Positions 1 to 4,614 of a DNA stretch of 5,330 nt are shown in pieces (position 1 is the stretch's first letter; each line of letters opens with the position of its first letter). The stretch is taken from positions 1 through 5,330 of the forward strand of contig JAUYLM010000010.1 in the NCBI GenBank assembly GCA_030698965.1, in the 5' to 3' direction. The DNA comes from a bacterium (GTDB taxonomy: Bacteria > Patescibacteriota > Minisyncoccia > Phycocordibacterales > PALSA-1337). The notes below the pieces were generated by a model. That model saw nothing but the letters and a program-made list of their open reading frames with translations. It searched no databases and had not been told where the DNA came from. The position numbers were made by a program, and so were the translations under genes.

Positions 1-735
1 TTGGATTCTGAAAAGGAAGAGTTGGAGTATCCAGCCGAGCTCATATTGGAAGTTCGCGCAGGAGCTGGAGGGGATGAAGCGTCTATTTTCGCGCAGGAGC
101 TGCTGCAGATGTATAGCAGATACTCGGAGACAAGAGGCTGGTCTGCCAGGGTTATTGAAGATCTGACATTGGAAATCAGGGGAAAAACGGCATACACGGA
201 ATTACGCTATGAGACCGGCGTGCATCGTGTCCAGAGAGTGCCAGCCACGGAAAAGATGGGAAGGGTTCATACATCCACGGCGACAGTAGCTATCCTGCCC
301 ATCAGGAAAAAAGTCCAGGTTGAGATCAATCCCACTGACCTCCACATAGAAACGTCGCGATCCGGAGGAAAGGGAGGGCAGAATGTGAATAAGGTGGAGA
401 CAGCCGTGCGTCTGGTGCATATTCCTACAGGATTGGATGTTCGGGCTACGAATGAGCGCAGCCAGTCAGCCAATAAGGAGAGGGCTATGAGCATACTTTT
501 GGCCAAGCTACAGGCCTTGAAAGAAGAGCAAGAGGCAAAGAAGTTCAATGCCGATAAAAAGGGACAAATAGGGACAGGGGACAGGTCCGAGAAGATCCGC
601 ACATACAATGTCCTCCAGGATCGCATTACCGACCACCGTATCAACAAATCTTGGCACAATATAGAGGTTATAATGGCCGGCAAGCTGGATCCTATAATAG
701 AATCATTGGCAGAATACGCTAATTTGCAAAATTAA
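1..735 (+). CDS. prfA: Peptide chain release factor 1 (RF1), 5'-truncated by window edge
   Basis: RF1 reads UAA and UAG in the ribosomal A site and triggers hydrolysis of peptidyl-tRNA. The visible 244 residues cover domains 2 to 4. The peptidyl-transferase GGQ motif is at about residues 125-127, inside SRSGGKGGQNVNK. The codon-reading tripeptide is PAT (residues 81-83, in HRVQRVPATE), which marks RF1 rather than RF2, where it would be SPF. The C-terminal GDRSEKIRTYN and DHRIN blocks are typical of the family. Family members are about 355-360 residues long, so roughly the first 105 residues (domain 1) lie to the left of the window. The TTG at position 1 is therefore an internal Leu codon, not a credible start. 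The stretch between GW (46-47) and HRVQRV looks about ten residues shorter than in E. coli RF1, judged from memory. The stop is TAA, and rpsB starts 35 nt downstream on the same strand. Confidence 0.96.
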   Translation: MDSEKEELEYPAELILEVRAGAGGDEASIFAQELLQMYSRYSETRGWSARVIEDLTLEIRGKTAYTELRYETGVHRVQRVPATEKMGRVHTSTATVAILPIRKKVQVEINPTDLHIETSRSGGKGGQNVNKVETAVRLVHIPTGLDVRATNERSQSANKERAMSILLAKLQALKEEQEAKKFNADKKGQIGTGDRSEKIRTYNVLQDRITDHRINKSWHNIEVIMAGKLDPIIESLAEYANLQN

Positions 736-757
736 GCCTTATTTGTTAGACTCTCTC

Positions 758-763
758 TACATT
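758..763 (+). promoter_or_regulatory. Weak candidate -10 box (TACATT) for rpsB
   Basis: TACATT matches the -10 consensus at four of six positions. It ends 7 nt before the rpsB ATG, the same spacing as the -10 candidates in front of pheS and the 4270 gene. No -35 box is visible at 15-18 bp, and a CTCTCTCT tract lies just upstream. rpsB may instead be transcribed by read-through from prfA, so this call is weak. Confidence 0.22.
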
Positions 764-770
764 AACTTAT

Positions 771-1496
771 ATGTCAAAAACTGTTTCAAAAAACGCGATA
801 GAGGGCATGTTCTCAGCTGGAGCGCATTTCGCATTTTCCCGATCACGAAGGCATCCTACGGTTGCTCCGTATATTTTCGGAGCAAAAAACAAGGTCGAGA
901 TTTTCGATCTCGAAAAGACCAATCAGCTTTTGGAGGAAGCCAAGGTCTTCATAAAAAATCTAGGCAAGGAGGGTAAGACGGTGCTTTTTGTCGGAGGCAA
1001 AAGCGAAGCCAGAAATGCTGTAAAGAACGGAGCCCAGTCTCTCGGCATGCCTTTCGTAGACGGACGTTGGATAGGAGGAACTCTGACAAATGCCGTTCAG
1101 ATAAGAAAGCGCGTTGAGAAGCTTGAAAAGCTGACCTCCGAGAAAGAAAAAGGCGAACTTGCTAAATACACAAAAAAAGAACGCTTGCTCATCGATCGGG
1201 AAATCGCCAATCTCGAGAGGTTTTTCTCCGGCATTGTTTCCATGAAGGATCTTCCAAAGGCTCTTTTTGTCATTGACCCAAGGAAAGAGAAGAACGCGGT
1301 CAAAGAGGCATTGGACATGGGTGTGCCCGTAGTGGCTCTTGCTGGTTCCGACTGCAATATCAAGGAAATTTCCTATCCAATGGTCGGCAATGACGCTTCA
1401 CAGACAAGCATACAATTTTTTGTAAACGAGATAACTAAAGCTTATGCTGAGGGGCAAACGGAAGCCAAGTCAATGCCGGCAGTTCCGGCAGAGTAG
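771..1496 (+). CDS. rpsB: Small ribosomal subunit protein uS2
   Basis: uS2 is a 30S subunit protein bound near the head-body junction and is needed for active small subunits. The 241-residue product has the family hallmarks in order: AGAHF (16-20), PYIFGAKNKVEIFDLEKT (33-50), the coiled-coil insertion at about 110-150, DGRWIGGTLTN (97-107), KALFVIDPRKEKNAVKEA (163-180), and GNDAS near 206-210. The usual GHQTRxWNPKM segment after the first motif is replaced by AFSRSRRHPTVA, a variant I associate with Patescibacteria. The C-terminal tail from about 226 is short and low in complexity. The ATG at 771 gives the expected N-terminus just ahead of the first conserved motif. No Shine-Dalgarno sequence precedes it (upstream is CATTAACTTAT). 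The stop is TAG, 23 nt before tsf. Confidence 0.97.
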   Translation: MSKTVSKNAIEGMFSAGAHFAFSRSRRHPTVAPYIFGAKNKVEIFDLEKTNQLLEEAKVFIKNLGKEGKTVLFVGGKSEARNAVKNGAQSLGMPFVDGRWIGGTLTNAVQIRKRVEKLEKLTSEKEKGELAKYTKKERLLIDREIANLERFFSGIVSMKDLPKALFVIDPRKEKNAVKEALDMGVPVVALAGSDCNIKEISYPMVGNDASQTSIQFFVNEITKAYAEGQTEAKSMPAVPAE

Positions 1497-1502
1497 GTGC
1501 CA

Positions 1503-1511
1503 TGCTATAAT
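1503..1511 (+). promoter_or_regulatory. Extended -10 promoter (TGCTATAAT) for tsf
   Basis: A perfect TATAAT hexamer (1506-1511) is preceded by TG at the extended -10 position (1503-1504), in the 23-bp gap between rpsB and tsf. Counting 7 nt from the last T puts transcription start at about 1518, two bases from the tsf ATG at 1520, so the mRNA would be leaderless or nearly so. The -35 region lies in the end of rpsB and shows no good match, as is common for extended -10 promoters. It implies tsf can be expressed separately from rpsB. Confidence 0.7.
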
Positions 1512-1519
1512 TACAGGAC

Positions 1520-2134
1520 ATGCCAATAACAACCGAACAAATAAAGGATCTTCGCGATCAAACCGGAGTATCCATCATGCAGTGTAAGAAGGCCCTTGAG
1601 GAGGCAGGTGGCGATCCTGCCAAAGCCCTCGTCATCCTCCGCAAAAAAAGCGGTGAGATCGCCGCAAAAAGAGGGGATAGGACTTTTGGAGCTGGAACAG
1701 TCCAGGCCTATGTCCATTCTACCGGCAACGTAGCTGCCATGGTCGTCCTCATGTGCGAGACGGACTTTGTCTCAGGGAATGAGGAATTCAAATCCCTGGC
1801 AAGGGATATTGCCATGCATGTAACTGCCTTGAACCCAAAGTTCCTCAGCAAGGAGGATATTACGGAGCAGGATAGGGCGACGGCAAAGGAAGTGTTCTTA
1901 AATGAAATAAAAGACCAGCTTCAGAATAAGCCCAAGGAAATACAACAGCAAATGCAGGATAAGATCCTTGAAGGCAAGCTTGCGACGTATTTCGGAGAGA
2001 TGGTCCTTCTTGATCAGCCATTTATAAAAAATACTGAAATGACCATTCAGGCTATGATAGACAGCGCCGTACAGAAGTTTGGCGAGAAGATCGCTATCGC
2101 GCGATTCAGCCGATTCAGTGCTATTGAACGTTAA
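1520..2134 (+). CDS. tsf: Elongation factor Ts (EF-Ts)
   Basis: EF-Ts is the guanine nucleotide exchange factor that recycles EF-Tu-GDP. The 204-residue product starts with the UBA-like domain (about 1-50, with LRDQTGVSIMQCKKALEEAGGD and the AxxRGDR end). The core domain follows, including the EF-Tu-contacting TDFV motif (81-84, in CETDFVSGNEEF). The C-terminal half carries KILEGKLATYFGEMVLLDQPF and ends in the typical RFxRF strand. It is much shorter than E. coli EF-Ts (283 residues) and close to the compact Thermus-type form. The start at 1520 is set by the UBA domain and by the promoter immediately upstream. The only purine-rich stretch, AGGA, ends one base before the ATG and is too close to act as a Shine-Dalgarno site. 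pyrH and frr do not follow, unlike in many bacteria. Confidence 0.97.
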   Translation: MPITTEQIKDLRDQTGVSIMQCKKALEEAGGDPAKALVILRKKSGEIAAKRGDRTFGAGTVQAYVHSTGNVAAMVVLMCETDFVSGNEEFKSLARDIAMHVTALNPKFLSKEDITEQDRATAKEVFLNEIKDQLQNKPKEIQQQMQDKILEGKLATYFGEMVLLDQPFIKNTEMTIQAMIDSAVQKFGEKIAIARFSRFSAIER

Positions 2135-2148
2135 CTTTTCAATTCTTT

Positions 2149-2505
2149 ATGAATATAGCAATTATTTCTTTTTTTGCATCTTTTGCTGGAATTATCGGGA
2201 TGATCTTCTGGAGGAGGATGCCTACTGTGGAACGATGGGATGGGGCAATATACGCGGCATACAATCGTGTCAGGAAATTCATTTTATATTTCAACAAGCG
2301 TACCGCCATTGCTCTTGTGCAATTGATCGCGTATCATATCCTCTCGTGGGCGCGTTCAGCATACATATGGCTTCATAGGAAGGCTCACGCGCACCCGCCT
2401 TCAAAGAAGGTCATAGATATGGTCAGAGGCAGGGGGGAGGTAGATAGGAATGGAGGAACTTCATTTTATCTGAAGAAGATCGGGAAGGAGGGGATTGCGA
2501 AGTAA
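2149..2505 (+). CDS. Small basic membrane protein of unknown function
   Basis: The product is 118 residues long. Residues 2-20 form a clean hydrophobic helix (IAIISFFASFAGIIGMIF) followed at once by WRR, which suggests an N-terminal membrane anchor with the basic body in the cytoplasm. A second, more amphipathic hydrophobic stretch spans about 53-77 (AIALVQLIAYHILSWA). The tail is strongly basic and ends with a compact block, MVRGRGEVDRNGGTSFYLKK, that looks like a conserved motif. I cannot assign a named family. A small membrane protein with this kind of ending next to tsf fits my recollection of Parcubacteria, which is not proof. It begins 14 nt after the tsf stop, with no Shine-Dalgarno sequence and no clear promoter, so it is probably co-transcribed with tsf. 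The reading frame matches no shifted copy of a neighbour. The stop lies 15 nt before the tRNA. Confidence 0.75.
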   Translation: MNIAIISFFASFAGIIGMIFWRRMPTVERWDGAIYAAYNRVRKFILYFNKRTAIALVQLIAYHILSWARSAYIWLHRKAHAHPPSKKVIDMVRGRGEVDRNGGTSFYLKKIGKEGIAK

Positions 2506-2520
2506 AAAGGCGAAAAAAGC

Positions 2521-2593
2521 GCCACCTTAGCTCAGTTGGTAGAGCATCCGATTTGTAATCGGATTGTCGTCAGTTCGATTCTGACAGGTGGCT
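2521..2593 (+). tRNA. tRNA-Thr (anticodon UGU)
   Basis: The cloverleaf folds fully by eye. The acceptor stem is GCCACCT (2521-2527) with AGGTGGC (2586-2592). The D stem is GCTC/GAGC with loop AGTTGGTA. The anticodon stem is TCCGA/TCGGA with loop TTTGTAA, which places TGT at positions 34-36 (2554-2556), reading ACA and probably other ACN threonine codons. The T stem is GTCAG/CTGAC with loop TTCGATT. The discriminator base is T, and the following bases are CAT, so CCA is not encoded and must be added by a CCA-adding enzyme. No dedicated promoter is evident in the 15 nt after the preceding gene, so it may be processed from the tsf transcript. Confidence 0.97.
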
Positions 2594-2597
2594 CATG

Positions 2598-2606
2598 TGG
2601 TATAAT
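2598..2606 (+). promoter_or_regulatory. Extended -10 promoter (TGGTATAAT) for the HNH gene
   Basis: A perfect TATAAT (2601-2606) with an upstream TG at the extended position (2598-2599) sits five bases past the tRNA-Thr 3' end. The expected start of transcription is about 2613. CTGACA at 2581-2586 resembles a -35 box, but the 14-bp spacing is too short and it lies in the tRNA T stem, so it is probably coincidental. An ATG at 2611 lies four bases behind the box but is out of frame with the HNH gene. Confidence 0.6.
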
Positions 2607-2609
2607 TAG

Positions 2610-3053
2610 AATGCCCCAGAGAAGAAGATACTAAACTGCATAAGGTGTGACAAAAGACTGATGACCAGACATCAGGTCAAATATTGTTCTCAAAAATGTC
2701 AGGCAACAAAGAGATATGAAGATTCTATTAATGATTGGCGAAATGGAACAAAGCATGGAACAGTTGGAATACAGAGTAGGATAATAACATCCTTTTTAAG
2801 ACGTTATTTATTTGATAAATACAATAGTAAATGCTCTATATGCGGTTGGGGGGAGAAAAATAAAAAATCAGGAAAGATTCCTTTGGAAGTTGATCATATT
2901 GACGGAAATTCAGAAAATAATGCAGAGGAAAATTTACGATTGCTTTGTCCAAACTGCCATTCATTGACTCCTTGTTATAGGAATTTAAATAAAGGAAAAG
3001 GCAGGAAGTGGAGAATGGATAATATTAACGCACAGTCGCGTCAAAGTTTTTAA
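2610..3053 (+). CDS. HNH endonuclease with N-terminal zinc finger; start codon disrupted or misplaced
   Basis: This is a probable metal-dependent HNH nuclease. The first in-frame ATG is at 2661 and gives 130 residues. In that numbering the core runs from CSICG (58-62) through LEVDHIDGNSENN (75-87) and ENLRLLCPNCHSLT (90-103). It shows the catalytic DH pair (78-79), the structural Asn residues and two CxxC zinc pairs. The frame stays open upstream to 2610 and encodes LNCIRC, which pairs with YCSQKC to make a C-x2-C-x12-C-x3-C zinc finger. Half of that finger is lost if translation begins at 2661. No ATG, GTG or TTG occurs in frame from 2610 to 2660. An ATG at 2611 is one frame off, and one extra base in the CCCC run at 2614-2617 would join it to give 147 residues. 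The gene is AT-rich: 31% GC by hand count over 2761-2940, against 54% in a tsf segment. Its last 29 nt overlap pheS antisense. Confidence 0.85.
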   Translation, partial: NAPEKKILNCIRCDKRLMTRHQVKYCSQKCQATKRYEDSINDWRNGTKHGTVGIQSRIITSFLRRYLFDKYNSKCSICGWGEKNKKSGKIPLEVDHIDGNSENNAEENLRLLCPNCHSLTPCYRNLNKGKGRKWRMDNINAQSRQSF

Positions 3054-4158
3054 TCGTAGCAGATTCTATTTTTTTATGAATGGCATCCACTTCTTCGCTT
3101 GTAAGTGTCCTATCAAGAGATCTGTAAGTAATGCGGTAAGCATAGCTCATCTTACCTTCTCCGAATTTTTCTGTGTTTTCATATTTATCCAGCAATTCTA
3201 CCTGCTCGACAATATCCGGTGCAGTTTCACGAACTAGGTCAAAATAATCATTTGGCATGAAAGTGTTTTTTACGATGAAGGAGATATCGCGGACAACAGG
3301 GGGATATTTGCTGACTTCTACGAATTTCTGGCCGAGCTGGAGTTGTTTCGTCACACGAGGGTCAGCAGACCAGAGAAGTCTGATGTCGGGCAGTTCCATG
3401 CTGATGATCGCCAATCTCTCAAGTCCGAAGCCGAAAGCCCAGCCATTGTAGCCTTCTACTCCGAAATCTTTGAGCACTATTGGGCGTGGCATGCCTCCAC
3501 CGAGTATTTCTATCCACTGACCATTGACTTCTACCTCGACTTCAAGAGATGGGTCTGTGTAGGGGAAAGTATCGGGATTGAAGCGGAACTTGGTATCCTT
3601 TCCGAAGACACTTTGCACTATTTCCGACAATACATTTTTCAAGTCATCCAAGACAAGAGTTTTTTCGCTGTTTGGCACCAGATACAACCCTCCCATCTGA
3701 TGGAAGATGTTCATGTGGCGTCGATCGATCTCGTCTTTTCTATAGACCTTTCCATAGCACATGACGCCGAAAGATTTTTTGGCAGCGATTTTTTCTTTTA
3801 CTTCAGGAAGATTCAGATAGTAGTACCACATCACCGTGTCGTGAGTTCTCAGGACATTTTTCTCATCTATATAATATGTGTCGGATTTACTTCTGGCTGG
3901 ATGGTCTGCGGCGAAGTTGAATAGGTCGAAGAGAATATTTGTAGGGATGACTTGGGGAATATCAATATGATCAAAATCTTTCAGAAGAGGGAGGCTTGTG
4001 ACTCTCTTCATGATTTCATTGAGAGGACTGCCTGGAGTGCGCGAAAGATCCGCCATATCTATGTAGCGCTTGATTCTTTGTGCCTCAATATCCTCTCTTT
4101 TTCGGAGTTCAGTGATGAGAGCTTTCTCTTCGTCGCGGGGGATTACGTAGTTTGTCAT
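3025..4158 (-). CDS. pheS: Phenylalanyl-tRNA synthetase, monomeric mitochondrial-type (catalytic core + FDX-ACB)
   Basis: The enzyme charges tRNA-Phe with phenylalanine. Of its 377 residues, about 60-275 form a class II catalytic core: ADHPARSKSDTYYI (83-96), motif 2 with GKVYRKDEIDRRHMNIFHQM (136-155), FPYTDPSLEVEVE (198-210), WIEILGGGM (215-223), and motif 3 GWAFGFGLERLA (239-250) followed by PDIRLLWSADPR. Residues about 284-377 form a ferredoxin-fold anticodon-binding (FDX-ACB) domain (SKYPPVVRDISF, YRITYRSLDRTLTSEEV). In typical bacteria that domain sits at the end of PheT, not PheS. The order, length and motif wording match monomeric mitochondrial PheRS (FARS2-like), so this chain probably works alone, without pheT. 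The first about 60 residues are helical and charged and are not the long coiled coil of bacterial PheS. The ATG at 4158 has no Shine-Dalgarno sequence. A -10/-35 pair ends 7 nt before it. The gene converges on the HNH gene. Confidence 0.93.
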   Translation of the reverse strand: MTNYVIPRDEEKALITELRKREDIEAQRIKRYIDMADLSRTPGSPLNEIMKRVTSLPLLKDFDHIDIPQVIPTNILFDLFNFAADHPARSKSDTYYIDEKNVLRTHDTVMWYYYLNLPEVKEKIAAKKSFGVMCYGKVYRKDEIDRRHMNIFHQMGGLYLVPNSEKTLVLDDLKNVLSEIVQSVFGKDTKFRFNPDTFPYTDPSLEVEVEVNGQWIEILGGGMPRPIVLKDFGVEGYNGWAFGFGLERLAIISMELPDIRLLWSADPRVTKQLQLGQKFVEVSKYPPVVRDISFIVKNTFMPNDYFDLVRETAPDIVEQVELLDKYENTEKFGEGKMSYAYRITYRSLDRTLTSEEVDAIHKKIESATIKNFDATVR

Positions 4159-4165
4159 ACAGAGT

Positions 4166-4194
4166 AGTTTAGTTAAAAATGGGGGAAAAGTAAA
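4166..4194 (-). promoter_or_regulatory. Candidate pheS promoter (TTTACT - 17 bp - TAAACT)
   Basis: Read on the minus strand, TTTACT (4194-4189) and TAAACT (4171-4166) are 17 bp apart. The -10 box ends 7 nt before the pheS ATG, which puts the predicted start of transcription at about 4159 and makes the mRNA leaderless. Each box matches consensus at four of six positions. An alternative CATAAT with an upstream TG lies at 4208-4203 and would give a leader of about 38 nt. Confidence 0.4.
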
Positions 4195-4232
4195 GATTTG
4201 TAATTATGACATGGTAATTCCTAAATGTAATC

Positions 4233-4262
4233 TTGTTACAGTATTTTCATGTGCGGTATAAT
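4233..4262 (+). promoter_or_regulatory. Promoter (TTGTTA - 18 bp - TATAAT) for the small coiled-coil gene
   Basis: TTGTTA (4233-4238) and a perfect TATAAT (4257-4262) are 18 bp apart, giving a predicted start of transcription at about 4269. The next ATG is at 4270, so the mRNA would be leaderless. The -10 box lies downstream of an alternative in-frame ATG at 4249, which rules that codon out for transcripts from this promoter. Confidence 0.65.
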
Positions 4263-4269
4263 TCCGGTA

Positions 4270-4560
4270 ATGATAAAAGAAAGTGAAATCGTAACAAAGA
4301 AATATCTTTCTCAGGAGCTAGGAGTCTTTAGGAAGGAACTCAAGACTGAAATCATCACTGAAGTCAGGGTTATGATGTATGAGACTATGACTGGAGCTAT
4401 GGAAAATATGAAACTTTTCTATTTAGAAGAAAACAAAAGACATATGACAGCCTTAATCCAAGGAGTGAAGGATGAAATGAGAGCTTACAAGGATGAAATG
4501 AAGAACTGGACAGACAAGTGGGATAATCACGAGGTTCGCTTGCGGGTCATGGAGGGGTAA
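4270..4560 (+). CDS. Hypothetical small charged coiled-coil protein
   Basis: The product has 96 residues if started at 4270. An in-frame ATG at 4249 would add seven residues (MCGIIPV), but it overlaps the promoter and is rejected. The chain is rich in Lys, Glu and Met, has no signal peptide or membrane segment, and looks helical throughout. A heptad-like pattern is strongest near residues 67-80, where KDEM occurs twice exactly seven residues apart. At the DNA level this is a 13-bp direct repeat (4468-4480 and 4489-4501). The end (HEVRLRVMEG) also looks like a coiled-coil segment. Small coiled-coil proteins of this kind are frequent in Patescibacteria, with no function known to me. It is divergent from pheS across 111 bp and ends at the terminator hairpin. 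Confidence 0.72.
   Translation: MIKESEIVTKKYLSQELGVFRKELKTEIITEVRVMMYETMTGAMENMKLFYLEENKRHMTALIQGVKDEMRAYKDEMKNWTDKWDNHEVRLRVMEG
4468..4501 (+). repeat. 13-bp direct repeat, 21-nt period, in the coiled-coil gene
   Basis: AAGGATGAAATGA occurs at 4468-4480 and again at 4489-4501. The 21-nt offset equals one heptad (KDEMRAY then KDEMKNW), so it looks like duplication of a coiled-coil heptad rather than a mobile or regulatory repeat. Confidence 0.85.
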
Positions 4561-4600
4561 AATAAAAACCACCTCTCCTTTGTTAAGGGGAGAGGGGGTG
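4561..4600 (-). terminator. Intrinsic terminator for the minus-strand secreted gene, possibly bidirectional
   Basis: CCTCTCC (4572-4578) pairs with GGAGAGG (4589-4595). Two inner T-A pairs and a GG bulge allow a nine-pair stem with a TGTT loop. On the minus strand the hairpin is followed by TTTTTATTTTA (4568-4558), a good U tract, 15 nt past the stop of the secreted protein gene. On the plus strand it directly follows the stop at 4560, but the downstream T run (GATTTTCATTT) is weaker, so termination in that direction is less certain. Confidence 0.7.
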
Positions 4601-4614
4601 TGATTTTCATTTCG

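Noticed and set aside
1..3. TTG at position 1 as the start of prfA
   Set aside because: A start here would remove domain 1 of RF1. The window edge explains the truncation better.
267..683. Long open frame antisense to prfA
   Set aside because: It lies entirely opposite a well-conserved RF1 gene, has no recognisable domain and no promoter, and is a shadow of the real frame.
2102..2118. CGATTCAG repeated twice at the end of tsf
   Set aside because: It encodes the RFSRFS segment, which matches the usual RFxRF ending of EF-Ts, so the repeat is explained by protein sequence.
2079..2378. Plus-strand open frame overlapping the tsf end and the membrane protein gene
   Set aside because: It overlaps two better-supported genes in another frame and has an irregular, cysteine- and aromatic-rich composition.
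2509..2523. Short hairpin GGCG-A-rich-CGCC before tRNA-Thr
   Set aside because: It has only four pairs, and its 3' arm is the tRNA acceptor stem, so it would compete with tRNA folding. It has no U tract and is probably chance.
2581..2606. CTGACA as a -35 box for the HNH promoter
   Set aside because: The spacing to TATAAT is only 14 bp, and the hexamer is the 3' strand of the tRNA T stem.
3028..3051. ACGC/GCGT hairpin followed by TTTTT near the HNH gene end
   Set aside because: A four-pair stem and a poorly placed T run inside two overlapping coding ends are too weak to call a terminator.
3343..3924. 193-codon plus-strand open frame inside pheS
   Set aside because: It is antisense to the conserved PheRS catalytic core, its translation resembles no family, and it is explained by codon bias on the opposite strand.
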